From Clostridia bacterium BRH_c25 (GTDB lineage: Bacteria; Bacillota_A; Clostridia; Lutisporales; Lutisporaceae), in the NCBI GenBank assembly GCA_001515955.1, contig LOES01000198.1, forward strand, positions 1 through 25,187: a stretch of 25,187 bases of DNA. The letters run 5' to 3'. Both the position numbers and the translations under genes were made by a program. The notes beneath the pieces are model-generated. The model did no database searches, was not told the origin of the DNA, and saw nothing but the letters and a program-made list of their open reading frames with translations. Of the stretch, positions 14,254 through 22,380 are shown piece by piece (position 1 is the stretch's first letter; each line of letters opens with the position of its first letter).

Positions 14254-15285
14254 ATGGACCTGGGAAATAGGAAAAGACTTATTTTGCAAGCTATAATAGA
14301 AGATTATATAAACACTGCAGAGCCAGTCGGCTCAAGGACAATATCCAAGAAGTACCTGACCGGAACGAGCCCTGCAACTATAAGAAATGAGATGGCTGAC
14401 CTTGAGGAGATGGGATTTATAGAACAGCCCCATACTTCATCAGGAAGAGTTCCCTCAGACAAAGGCTACAGACTTTACGTAGATACGATTATGAGACAGA
14501 ATACCGTTAATGATGCTCAGAGGGAATTGATAAAAAAGGAGTTCCTTGACACCCTGGGGGAGATTGACCGATTGGTGAAGCATACATCGAGGCTGCTTTC
14601 CCAAATGACTCAATACACATCCATAGCTATGGCTCCTCAGCTCCGGAGAACCAGTATCAAACAGATACAACTGATCAAAATAGATAACGCTACGATACTG
14701 GCAGTAATCATAACAAATGCCGGGATAGTAAAGAACAGCGTTCTTAGATTGACGCAGGATGTACAGCCGGATGCCCTTACAAGGATAACCAATATGCTCA
14801 ATGACAAGCTTGCGGATTTGGGCATAGAGGATATTGAAAGCTTTGACCTTGAATATATGCGGAATAACTCCTTTGGGCACGGGGAAATTATTGAACAGAT
14901 AGTTCCCGAGTTGATTCAGACGTTATTCTACTCCGACACTGCTGAAGTATATCATGATGGAGTGTCCAACATATTAAACCTGCCGGAATACAGTGATATA
15001 AACAAGGCAAGAAACTTCCTCAATACAATGGAAGAAAGAGACCTGTTGTTCAGTGTACTGAATGATGTAACAGGCGATGTAAATGTGAGCATAGGCAGTG
15101 AGAACAAGCTTGAACAGTTCAGGAGCTGCAGCCTTATAACTGCAACCTACAAGATAAATGGCAAGATTATTGGCTCTGTTGGGATAATCGGTCCCACCAG
15201 AATGGAATATTCCAAAGCCATTTCAATTGTTGAATGCATGACGAACAATCTCAGTGATATGTTGACAAAGATCCTTAAGAGATAA
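14254..15285 (+). CDS. hrcA: Heat-inducible transcription repressor HrcA
   Basis: I start it at ATG 14254 (343 residues), behind AAGGGTGGTGG. The open frame extends to a GTG at 14230, but that lies inside the CIRCE operator. HrcA represses the class I heat-shock genes by binding CIRCE. The N-terminal winged-helix domain has YINTAEPVGSRTISKKY and SPATIRNEMADLEEMGFIEQPHTSSGR, the best conserved block of the family; the GAF-like and insert domains follow, with GIIGPTRMEYSKAISIV near the end. It is the first gene of the operon it regulates. Confidence 0.96.
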   Translation: MDLGNRKRLILQAIIEDYINTAEPVGSRTISKKYLTGTSPATIRNEMADLEEMGFIEQPHTSSGRVPSDKGYRLYVDTIMRQNTVNDAQRELIKKEFLDTLGEIDRLVKHTSRLLSQMTQYTSIAMAPQLRRTSIKQIQLIKIDNATILAVIITNAGIVKNSVLRLTQDVQPDALTRITNMLNDKLADLGIEDIESFDLEYMRNNSFGHGEIIEQIVPELIQTLFYSDTAEVYHDGVSNILNLPEYSDINKARNFLNTMEERDLLFSVLNDVTGDVNVSIGSENKLEQFRSCSLITATYKINGKIIGSVGIIGPTRMEYSKAISIVECMTNNLSDMLTKILKR

Positions 15286-15314
15286 ATATTACAAGTTAAA
15301 AGGTGGTCAGATTA

Positions 15315-15917
15315 ATGAAGCATAAGAAGCATACTTCAGAGGAAGCAGAACAGGTTAAGGAAATGAATGCAAAAGCTTCCGGGGAAATCTCCGATACAAT
15401 GGAGGCGGCAGGAGAGCAAGACATTGGGGAGACCTCAGCCGGTCAGACCTCGGAGAGCCTTGACAAAGAAGTTGAAGAGCTTAGGAAACAGTCTGAGGAG
15501 AACTACAACAGACTTCTCAGAATGCAGGCGGATTTTGACAACTATAAAAAGAGGGTGGCAAAGGAAAGAGAAGATATGTATTATAACGCCCTTGAAACCA
15601 TAGTTCAGCAGCTGCTGCCCGTAGTAGACAACATGGAGAGAGCAGCAGATGCATTCAGAAATGATCAATTGGATGAGAAATACATCAGCGGGGTAGAAAT
15701 GGTCTGCAGTCAGCTTATTGACGTTCTTGACAAGAATGGAGTCAAGGAAATTGAAGCCTTGGATATGGATTTTGATCCAAACATGCACCATGCAGTAATG
15801 CAGACACCTGGGGAGGACGAGGACGAAAACAAAATAAAGGAAGTATTTCAGAAGGGATACATTCTTGGAAACAAGGTAATCAGACCTACACTTGTAAAGG
15901 TGTCGGTAAAGCAATAA
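15315..15917 (+). CDS. grpE: Nucleotide exchange factor GrpE
   Basis: I start it at ATG 15315 (200 residues), placed 6 bases after AAAAGGTGGT; the frame begins earlier at 15303, inside that ribosome binding site. GrpE releases ADP from DnaK. A polar, disordered N-terminus (KHKKHTSEEAEQ, many Glu/Ser) leads into the long coiled coil (VEELRKQSEENYNRLLRMQADFDNYKKRV) and the C-terminal beta domain with MDFDPNMHHAVMQ and GYILGNKVIRPTLVKVS, the family signature. It lies between hrcA and dnaK with short gaps. Confidence 0.96.
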   Translation: MKHKKHTSEEAEQVKEMNAKASGEISDTMEAAGEQDIGETSAGQTSESLDKEVEELRKQSEENYNRLLRMQADFDNYKKRVAKEREDMYYNALETIVQQLLPVVDNMERAADAFRNDQLDEKYISGVEMVCSQLIDVLDKNGVKEIEALDMDFDPNMHHAVMQTPGEDEDENKIKEVFQKGYILGNKVIRPTLVKVSVKQ

Positions 15918-15948
15918 TTGACTAAATATTAAGGGAGGAAAATTATAA

Positions 15949-17766
15949 ATGGCAAAAGTAATAGGTATTGACTTGGGAACTACCAACTCTTGTGTTGCTG
16001 TTATGGAAGGCGGAGAGCCTATAGTAATTCCTAATGCCGAAGGTGGAAGAACAACACCCTCGGTTGTGGGATTTTCCAAAACAGGAGAGAGGCTTGTAGG
16101 CCAGGTTGCAAAAAGACAGGCAGTTACAAATCCGGAGAGAACGGTAATATCAATTAAAAGAGAAATGGGAACTAATTTTAAGGTCACTATTGATGATAAA
16201 AATTATACCCCGCAGGAAATATCTGCAATGATCCTTACAAAGCTCAAACAGGATGCAGAAGCTTATCTGGGTGAGAAAGTCACTCAGGCAGTAATAACTG
16301 TACCTGCATACTTCAGTGATAGTCAGAGACAAGCAACAAAGGATGCCGGCAAGATAGCAGGCCTTGAAGTGCTTAGAATAATCAATGAGCCGACAGCAGC
16401 ATCACTGGCATACGGCCTTGACAAGGAAGAGAACCAAAAGATACTGGTATTTGACCTTGGAGGCGGCACCTTCGACGTATCGATACTGGAGCTTGGAGAC
16501 GGAGTGTTCGAAGTGCTTGCAACAAAAGGTAACAACAGGCTTGGCGGTGACGACTTCGACCAGAGGGTAATAAACTACCTTGCTGATGTGTTCAAGAGAG
16601 AAAATGGTATAGATCTTAGAAATGACAGAATGGCTATGCAGAGACTTAAGGAAGCTGCAGAAAAGGCGAAGATTGAATTGTCCGGAGTACTTCAGACTAA
16701 TATTAATCTCCCCTTTATAACTGCTGATGCGGGCGGTCCGAAGCATCTTGACATCACTCTTACAAGAGCTAAGTTCGATGAGCTTACTCACGACCTGGTA
16801 GAAATGACGATGGAACCTGCAAGAAATGCTCTTTCAGATGCAGGTCTCACAGCAGATAAATTGAATAAAGTAATACTTGTAGGCGGTTCAACCAGAATAC
16901 CTGCCGTGCAGGAAGCCGTTAAGAAGCTTACAAACAAGGAGCCATACAAGGGTGTGAATCCGGATGAGTGTGTGGCAATTGGAGCTGCAATACAGGCTGC
17001 AGTTCTGACTGGAGAAGTGAAGGATGTATTGCTCCTGGATGTTACACCGCTATCATTGGGCATAGAAACTCTGGGTGGAGTTTTCACAAAGCTTATTGAA
17101 AGGAACACCACTATACCTACAAAGAAGAGCCAGACATTCTCCACGGCTGCAGACGGACAGAACAGTGTTGAAATCCACGTGCTCCAGGGAGAAAGGGAAA
17201 TGGCAACTTACAACAAGACCCTTGGGAGATTCCAGCTCAGCGGAATACCTCCGGCTCCAAGAGGGGTGCCACAGATAGAGGTTACCTTTGATATAGATGC
17301 AAATGGTATTGTACACGTATCTGCGAAGGATCTGGGAACAGGAAACGAACAGAAGGTTACAATAACAGCAAGCACCAATCTGTCTGACAATGATATAAAT
17401 GCAGCTGTAAAGGAAGCAGAAAAGTATGCAGCAGAAGACAAGAAGAGAAAAGAAGAAGTAGAAGCAAGGAATCATGCAGACAGTCTTGTATATCAAACAG
17501 AGAAGAATCTCAAGGATTTGGAGGACAAACTCAGCAGCGAAGACAAGGCAAAGGCTGAAGCTGAATTGAACAATGTGAAGGAAGCTTTAAAGGGCACCGA
17601 CACCGAGGCAATAAAGGCTGCCTCAGAGGAACTTACAAAGGTGTTCTATGATATATCAGCCAAGATATATCAGGCCAATGCAGGGGGGCAGGGACCTGCC
17701 GGAGCAGAACCCCAGGATGATAATACTGTAAATGCCGATTATAAGGTTGAAGATGACAAGCAATAA
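15949..17766 (+). CDS. dnaK: Chaperone DnaK (Hsp70)
   Basis: This protein has 605 residues, the short form usual in Clostridia. ATG at 15949 follows AAGGGAGGAAAA. The ATPase domain carries IDLGTTNS (7-14), the phosphate-2 motif [13 protein letters not shown] and [14 protein letters not shown]; the linker [15 protein letters not shown] leads to the substrate-binding domain. The helical lid is followed by a Gly/Ala/Gln-rich tail ending [11 protein letters not shown], as in other bacterial DnaK. It works with DnaJ and GrpE, all in this operon under CIRCE control. I see nothing unusual. Confidence 0.98.
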   Translation: MAKVIGIDLGTTNSCVAVMEGGEPIVIPNAEGGRTTPSVVGFSKTGERLVGQVAKRQAVTNPERTVISIKREMGTNFKVTIDDKNYTPQEISAMILTKLKQDAEAYLGEKVTQAVITVPAYFSDSQRQATKDAGKIAGLEVLRIINEPTAASLAYGLDKEENQKILVFDLGGGTFDVSILELGDGVFEVLATKGNNRLGGDDFDQRVINYLADVFKRENGIDLRNDRMAMQRLKEAAEKAKIELSGVLQTNINLPFITADAGGPKHLDITLTRAKFDELTHDLVEMTMEPARNALSDAGLTADKLNKVILVGGSTRIPAVQEAVKKLTNKEPYKGVNPDECVAIGAAIQAAVLTGEVKDVLLLDVTPLSLGIETLGGVFTKLIERNTTIPTKKSQTFSTAADGQNSVEIHVLQGEREMATYNKTLGRFQLSGIPPAPRGVPQIEVTFDIDANGIVHVSAKDLGTGNEQKVTITASTNLSDNDINAAVKEAEKYAAEDKKRKEEVEARNHADSLVYQTEKNLKDLEDKLSSEDKAKAEAELNNVKEALKGTDTEAIKAASEELTKVFYDISAKIYQANAGGQGPAGAEPQDDNTVNADYKVEDDKQ

Positions 17767-17776
17767 GTGATACAAT

Positions 17777-17812
17777 ACTAAGCAGGATACCTTAAAGGGT
17801 CTCCTGCTTAGT
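17777..17812 (+). terminator. Hairpin after dnaK
   Basis: ACTAAGCAGGA (17777-17787) pairs perfectly with TCCTGCTTAGT (17802-17812). There is no T-run after it, so it may act as an RNA-stability or processing element that raises dnaK over dnaJ levels, rather than a full terminator. Confidence 0.5.
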
Positions 17813-17825
17813 TATGAAACAGGAT

Positions 17826-17940
17826 TTTAGATGCGAGATACGAGATGCGAGATTCGAGAGTTTAAGCAGGGCTTCGAGGTCACGGAGTAATGTCCAGCGG
17901 AAGTCTTCGAAGAATCTGCCCTAAGCACGAGGCAAAACCT
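17826..17940 (+). repeat. Dispersed heptamer/GCAGGGCTT repeat, copy B, between dnaK and dnaJ
   Basis: Four heptamers (GATGCGA, GATACGA, GATGCGA, GATTCGA; 17830-17857), an 8-nt spacer and the core GCAGGGCTTCGAGG (17866-17879). Then comes a segment absent from copy A, ending in CTTCGAAGAATCTGCC (17909-17924), which matches the CTTCGAAGAATTTGCTGAGC that follows the core in copy A. It extends to just before the dnaJ ribosome binding site and opens an artificial upstream frame joined to dnaJ. Confidence 0.7.
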
Positions 17941-17961
17941 GGTTGTAAAGGTGGTGAAAAG

Positions 17962-19125
17962 GTGGCAGTAAAAAGAGATTATTATGAAGTATTAGGCATA
18001 AATAAAGCAGCTTCTGAAGAAGACATAAAAAAAGCATATAGACAGCTTGCAAAGAAATACCATCCTGATATGAACCAGGGTGACAAGAGCTTGGAAGCCA
18101 AGTTTAAAGAAGTCAATGAAGCATATGAAGTATTGAGTGACAAGGAGAAGAAGGCAAGGTACGACCAGTTCGGCCATGCAGGGGTTGACCCTAATGGTTT
18201 TGGTGGAGCCGGAGGAGGCTTTGGCGGTGCCGGAAGCTTTGAAGGTGGTTTTGGCGATTTTGGAGATATATTTGATATGTTCTTTGGCGGGGCCGGCGGA
18301 GGTTTTGGCGGCAGCTCCAGAAGAAAATCCGGGCCTCAGAAGGGTGCGGATCTGAAGTATGAACTGGAGATAGAATTTGAGGAAGCAGCCTTCGGGGTGA
18401 AGACGGATATACATGTTACAAGAAATGAAGCCTGTAATGACTGTAAGGGTACAGGAGCAAAAGCGGGAAGCAAGGTTGAGACCTGCAAGACCTGCGGAGG
18501 CAGCGGCGAAGTAAGATTTACACAGAGCACTGTTTTTGGCAGGGTAGTAAATGTAAAACCATGTGAAGAATGCCATGGGGAAGGCAAGGTCATAAAGGAG
18601 CCATGTCCGCAGTGTATGGGCAGAGGCACCATAAGAAGAAGCAGGAAAATAACCATTGATATACCGGCAGGTGTTGATACCGGCTCTGTGATGCCGCTCA
18701 GAGGGGAAGGTGAGCCGGGCCTGAAAGGCGGACCTAACGGGGATTTATATATTTATATGAGAGTAAAGCCCCATAAGCTGTTTAAGAGGGAAGGCATCAA
18801 CCTGTACGGTGAAATGCCCATATCCTTTACTCAGGCAGCCTTGGGAGATGAAATAGATGTGCCTACTCTTGAGGGTAAGATAAAGTATTCAATACCGGAA
18901 GGCACTCAGACAGGCACTACTTTCAGAATCAAGAATAAAGGCATACCAAGTCTGAGAAACAAGGTAAGGGGAGACCTTTACTTTACAGTCAAGGTAAGTG
19001 TGCCTAAGAAGTTGTCCGAGCAGCAGAAGGAACTGCTCAGACAGTATGCAGCAATAAGTGGAAACAATGTGGATGAACAGGGAAAATCCTTCTTTGATAA
19101 GGTCAAGGATGCATTTGCGAAATAG
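17962..19125 (+). CDS. dnaJ: Chaperone DnaJ (Hsp40)
   Basis: I start it at GTG 17962 (387 residues): it gives (M)[12 protein letters not shown], the standard N-terminus, and AAAGGTGGTG lies upstream. The frame is open back to 17890, but those 24 codons come from repeat B. The J domain has HPD at 34-36; a Gly/Phe-rich linker ([19 protein letters not shown]) follows; the zinc-binding region has four CxxCxGxG modules ([32 protein letters not shown]); then the C-terminal substrate-binding domains. It stimulates DnaK ATPase and delivers substrates. Last gene of the heat-shock operon. Confidence 0.97.
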   Translation: MAVKRDYYEVLGINKAASEEDIKKAYRQLAKKYHPDMNQGDKSLEAKFKEVNEAYEVLSDKEKKARYDQFGHAGVDPNGFGGAGGGFGGAGSFEGGFGDFGDIFDMFFGGAGGGFGGSSRRKSGPQKGADLKYELEIEFEEAAFGVKTDIHVTRNEACNDCKGTGAKAGSKVETCKTCGGSGEVRFTQSTVFGRVVNVKPCEECHGEGKVIKEPCPQCMGRGTIRRSRKITIDIPAGVDTGSVMPLRGEGEPGLKGGPNGDLYIYMRVKPHKLFKREGINLYGEMPISFTQAALGDEIDVPTLEGKIKYSIPEGTQTGTTFRIKNKGIPSLRNKVRGDLYFTVKVSVPKKLSEQQKELLRQYAAISGNNVDEQGKSFFDKVKDAFAK

Positions 19126-19126
19126 C

Positions 19127-19153
19127 AAAAGCCTGGCAATTGCCAGGCTTTTT
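19127..19153. terminator. Bidirectional terminator between dnaJ and rsgA
   Basis: AAAAGCCTGGCAA and TTGCCAGGCTTTT form a perfect 26-bp palindrome followed by T residues on both strands. It serves the two convergent genes. Confidence 0.9.
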
Positions 19154-19158
19154 ATCTT

Positions 19159-20223
19159 TCACTTCGTTCTTATTGACTTTGCTCTTTTCTTTATAAAGTT
19201 TTTATATTCCAACTCTGCCTTTTTGTTGTTTTTCCGTTCTATGAATTCGGCTTCCTTTTTAAGCTTGATATAGTTATTGTATCTTTCCACGCTCAGGGAG
19301 CCATTTGCAATTGCTTCCCTTACTGCACACTGAGGCTCGGTGTTGTGGGTGCAGTCTGAGAACCTGCAGCTTTGTGCGAAGCTCTCAATATCGCCAAAGA
19401 CAGTACCAATGCTTTCCTCAACATCCAATATGTGAAATTCTCTCATTCCGGGAGTATCTATCACTATTCCTCCCTCGGGCAGCAATATCAGCTCTCTGTT
19501 TGTGGTGGTATGCCTGCCCCTATCCCCCAGGTCGCTTACTGCCTGAGTATCAAGTCTTTCCTCCCCCAGAAGCCTGTTTATTATTGTTGACTTGCCGACA
19601 CCGGAGGAACCAAGAAAAGCTACTGTTCGGCCGGGTTTGATGTAATTTATTACAGCTTCTGAAGCTGAATCATCCAGGCAACTGATACAGTGAATGTCCA
19701 CGCCTATTGCCACTTCTTTTGTTTCCTTTAATTTCTCATCGATATTCTCACACAAATCTGATTTTGTAAGCAGAACTACGGGAATGGCACCGCTGTCCCA
19801 ACCCATAGTTATGAATCTTTCCAACCGCCTGAGGTTAAAATTCTGGTTAAGGGACATGCATATGAACACATAGTCGACATTCACAGCAACTATTTGCTCC
19901 TCAACAGTATTGCCGGCACATTTCCTGGAAAATTTGCTCTTTCTGTTGAGTATTCCACGGATAAGAGCCCTATCATCAGATGATGAAGTCTTATCAATTA
20001 TCACCCAGTCCCCTACAGCAGGATAATCGTCACGTTCTGCAGCGGAGTGCATCATTTTTCCTGATACTGCCGCAAGCATTTCCCTGTCTTCACAGTAAAT
20101 CCTATATAAACCCTTATATTCAACAACAACTCTTCCAACATCGCAGGATTCCTTATAGCCTGCAAATTCCCTTTCCAGGTTCTCATCCCAGCCTAAAGCC
20201 ATTAAGTTATTATTTATATTCAA
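19159..20223 (-). CDS. rsgA: Ribosome small subunit-dependent GTPase A (RsgA/YjeQ type)
   Basis: This protein has 354 residues. The start is TTG 20223, with GGGAGGG about 10 bases upstream; the first in-frame ATG (residue 8) has no ribosome binding site. RsgA is a circularly permuted GTPase that checks late 30S assembly. An OB-fold N-domain (residues ~30-100, with YPAVGDWVII) is followed by G4 TKSD (153-156), G1 GSSGVGKS (205-212), G3 DTPG (256-259) and the zinc-binding Cys286, Cys291, His293, Cys299. The permuted G4-G1-G3 order is decisive. It is longer than typical RsgA (~290), and its LGWDENLEREF start resembles the second RsgA-type paralogue in many Firmicutes. The housekeeping copy usually sits near rpe/rpmB, so this may be the paralogue. 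It is inserted on the opposite strand between dnaJ and prmA. Confidence 0.92.
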   Translation of the reverse strand: MNINNNLMALGWDENLEREFAGYKESCDVGRVVVEYKGLYRIYCEDREMLAAVSGKMMHSAAERDDYPAVGDWVIIDKTSSSDDRALIRGILNRKSKFSRKCAGNTVEEQIVAVNVDYVFICMSLNQNFNLRRLERFITMGWDSGAIPVVLLTKSDLCENIDEKLKETKEVAIGVDIHCISCLDDSASEAVINYIKPGRTVAFLGSSGVGKSTIINRLLGEERLDTQAVSDLGDRGRHTTTNRELILLPEGGIVIDTPGMREFHILDVEESIGTVFGDIESFAQSCRFSDCTHNTEPQCAVREAIANGSLSVERYNNYIKLKKEAEFIERKNNKKAELEYKNFIKKRAKSIRTK

Positions 20224-20323
20224 TCTGTTGTTACCCTCCCATTAATTTTGGGCATAAAAATAGCCCTGTGTAGTTAGTCAAAGATTCGACTACTCCCAAG
20301 GCATAGTTAACAACAGTAAATTA

Positions 20324-20407
20324 TTACAGTATTGTCTTTACACTTTCCGGAGCAGTCATTATGATACATTCAAAAAAGGCATAAAAATCTACACTTAATG
20401 TTTTCAT
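20324..20407 (-). CDS. Putative small protein of 27 residues upstream of rsgA
   Basis: ATG at 20407 follows GGAAGGAGTG at good spacing and encodes MKTLSVDFYAFFECIIM, then TAPESVKTIL and TAA. A plausible promoter (TTTACA-17-TATGCT) lies 32 bases upstream of the start. It begins with a Lys, has an aromatic-rich hydrophobic middle with one Cys, and ends in a polar helix-like stretch. It is not a recognised toxin, AgrD-type or SASP sequence. It is in the same direction as rsgA, about 100 bases before it, so it may be a leader peptide or an independent micro-protein. Confidence 0.4.
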   Translation of the reverse strand: MKTLSVDFYAFFECIIMTAPESVKTIL

Positions 20408-20438
20408 AAGACATCACTCCTTCCAAATTAATATAATA

Positions 20439-20467
20439 AGCATAGCAGATATCTGAAATTTTGTAAA
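20439..20467 (-). promoter_or_regulatory. Promoter of the small ORF/rsgA transcript
   Basis: Minus strand TTTACA (20467-20462), 17-bp spacer, TATGCT (20444-20439). No better candidate lies between the small ORF and rsgA, so it may serve both. Confidence 0.5.
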
Positions 20468-20500
20468 TAGTATTGCCAAGAGCAATTAGAAATATAACTT

Positions 20501-20551
20501 GCTCCAAAGCCCTGCATAATCACGAGCCGCGCGCCACGTGCCACGTGCCAA
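20501..20551 (-). repeat. Dispersed heptamer/GCAGGGCTT repeat, copy C (inverted)
   Basis: On the minus strand four heptamers (TTGGCAC, GTGGCAC, GTGGCGC, GCGGCTC; 20551-20524), 8 nt (GTGATTAT) and the core GCAGGGCTTTGGAGC (20515-20501). The layout equals copies A and B, but the heptamer is different. It lies next to the prmA promoter. Confidence 0.6.
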
Positions 20552-20575
20552 TTTTTCCGTCCATCCATGCATATA

Positions 20576-20604
20576 TTGTAAAAATTATTTTGATTATATA
20601 TAAT
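20576..20604 (+). promoter_or_regulatory. Promoter of prmA-rsmE-mtaB
   Basis: TTGTAA (20576-20581), 17-bp spacer, TATAAT (20599-20604). A second TATAAT at about 20626 lacks a -35. Confidence 0.6.
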
Positions 20605-20673
20605 GATTAAGGTATATATAATAGTAACCAGTGAACAAGCCTGGCATAATCATATTATGAAAGGATGATTTTT

Positions 20674-21612
20674 TTGAAATACATAGAATTGCAGATAATA
20701 ACAACTACCGAAGCCTCGGATGCGGTTTCGGAGCTGCTGTATGACGAGGGAGCAACTGGTGTGCTGATAGAGGATCCCAATGATTTTAAAGTACTGAACA
20801 AGGATAAAAAGAGCTGGGATTATGTTGGGGAGGAATTGGTAAAACTATTGGGAGAGGATGCCAGAGTGAAAGGATACTTTCTCTCCGCCGAATTCAGCGA
20901 AGCCAAGAGGAATTTAATAGCAAAACGTGTCGATAAGCTGGAGGAGTTTGGACTTGATAAAGGGAAAGGGATAGTGACCACCAGGGAAGTCAGTGATGAG
21001 GATTGGGCCAACGCATGGAAGAAGTATTACAAGCCTGCCAAGGTAGGGGACAAAGTGGTCATAAAGCCCACTTGGGAGAAGTATGAGGCTAAAGCTGATG
21101 AAGTAATAGTGGAGCTTGACCCGGGAATGGCTTTTGGTACCGGGACCCACGAAACGACAATTATGTGTATCAAGCTTTTAGAGAAATATGTTAAGAGTGA
21201 CAGTACAGTATTTGACGTAGGCTGCGGCTCAGGAATACTTGGAATAACAGCTGCCAAGCTTAATGCCCGGAAAGTTCTCTGTGTGGATATTGATGAGCTT
21301 TCCTGCAAAGTCAGCAGAGAAAATGCAGAAATGAACAAGGTTGAGGATAGACTGGACATTCGCTGCGGAAATCTTCTTGATGTGGTATCCGATAAGGCTG
21401 ATGTCATAATTGCAAATATTATTGCGGATATTATTATTTCCTTCAGTGAGGATGCAATGAGCTTCCTGAAAAAGGGTGGCATCTTTATATCATCAGGAAT
21501 AATAAGTGACAGAAGCGATGATGTCTTGATAAAGCTCAGGGAAGAGGGTTTCAATGTGCTGGAAGTGCTTGACCTGGGAGAATGGTGCGCCATAGCGGCA
21601 GAAGGGAAATAA
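20674..21612 (+). CDS. prmA: Ribosomal protein L11 methyltransferase
   Basis: I choose TTG 20674 (312 residues): AAAGG ends 9 bases before it and it gives (M)KYIELQI, the usual PrmA N-terminus. The ATG at 20665 touches AAAGG with no spacing. PrmA trimethylates L11 using SAM. The N-terminal substrate-recognition domain is followed by the family block DPGMAFGTGTHETT, SAM motif I VFDVGCGSGILGITAAKL, the VLCVDID motif and the catalytic-loop NIIADIII. It neighbours dnaJ in most Clostridia; here rsgA and repeat C lie between. It overlaps almost directly with rsmE. Confidence 0.94.
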   Translation: MKYIELQIITTTEASDAVSELLYDEGATGVLIEDPNDFKVLNKDKKSWDYVGEELVKLLGEDARVKGYFLSAEFSEAKRNLIAKRVDKLEEFGLDKGKGIVTTREVSDEDWANAWKKYYKPAKVGDKVVIKPTWEKYEAKADEVIVELDPGMAFGTGTHETTIMCIKLLEKYVKSDSTVFDVGCGSGILGITAAKLNARKVLCVDIDELSCKVSRENAEMNKVEDRLDIRCGNLLDVVSDKADVIIANIIADIIISFSEDAMSFLKKGGIFISSGIISDRSDDVLIKLREEGFNVLEVLDLGEWCAIAAEGK

Positions 21613-21613
21613 A

Positions 21614-22354
21614 ATGCACAGGTTTTTTATTAGAAGGGAAAATATAAAAAAAGACGGAATAACCCTTGAAGGTGAAGATGTAAAGCATATATCAAAGGTA
21701 CTGAGACTGCAGCAGGGTGACCAAATAGTACTTTGTGACGGAGAGGGGACCGATTATCTCGCAGCCATAGAAAGCATGGATAAGAACTTTGTAAGGACTG
21801 TTATCATAAGCAAGGAAGCATCAAAGGGTGAGCCGGATATTGACGTTGTTTTGTATCAGGGCATACCCAAGTCAACAAAGATGGATCTTATTATTCAGAA
21901 ATGCACTGAGCTGGGAGTCAAAAGGATAGTTCCGGTGTCTACAGTGAGGATGGTAGTCAGACTGGAATCTGAAAAGGATGAGAGGAAGAAGGTCGAAAGA
22001 TGGGCCAAGATCGCTGAAGAGGCTGCAAAACAAAGCGGCAGAGGTGCCGTTCCTATTGTTGATATGCCCATGGCCTTGCCCGAAGCCCTTAAGGATGCAG
22101 CCGGACTGGATATTGTTATCGTTCCCTATGAGCTTGAAGAAAGCATCTCGATAAAGGAAGCACTCAGCAAAAATAAAGGCAGCAGTATGGGGGTTTTTAT
22201 AGGGCCTGAAGGGGGCTTTGAGTGCTCCGAGATTGAGAAAGCAAAAAATACGGGTGCTGTGCCGGTCACACTGGGTAGTAGGATACTCCGCACGGAAACA
22301 GCAGGTGTTGCTGTGCTGACCAGTATTATGTACGAATATGACCAGATGAAGTAA
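21614..22354 (+). CDS. rsmE: 16S rRNA (uracil1498-N3)-methyltransferase
   Basis: This protein has 246 residues. ATG at 21614 lies one base after the prmA stop, so translation is probably coupled. RsmE is a SPOUT (knotted) methyltransferase that methylates U1498 of 16S rRNA. An N-terminal PUA-like domain (MHRFFIRRENIKKDGITLEGEDVKHISKVLR, shortened here) leads to the SPOUT domain with QKCTELGVKRIVPV and EEAAKQSGRGAVP. The C-terminal knot signature FIGPEGGF and LGSRILRTETA is present. The prmA-rsmE-mtaB order is classical for Firmicutes. Confidence 0.95.
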   Translation: MHRFFIRRENIKKDGITLEGEDVKHISKVLRLQQGDQIVLCDGEGTDYLAAIESMDKNFVRTVIISKEASKGEPDIDVVLYQGIPKSTKMDLIIQKCTELGVKRIVPVSTVRMVVRLESEKDERKKVERWAKIAEEAAKQSGRGAVPIVDMPMALPEALKDAAGLDIVIVPYELEESISIKEALSKNKGSSMGVFIGPEGGFECSEIEKAKNTGAVPVTLGSRILRTETAGVAVLTSIMYEYDQMK

Positions 22355-22380
22355 GTTTTGGGAAAACAGGAGGAAGTGCT

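Larger units (their letters stand above)
20224..20673. other. Intergenic region of about 450 bp between divergent rsgA and prmA
   Basis: Contains a 27-codon ORF on the minus strand with promoter (20324-20467), repeat copy C (20501-20551) and the prmA promoter (20576-20604). Between the small ORF and rsgA a weak inverted repeat (TAGTC/GACTA) precedes a T-run on the minus strand, possibly a partial terminator. Confidence 0.5.
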
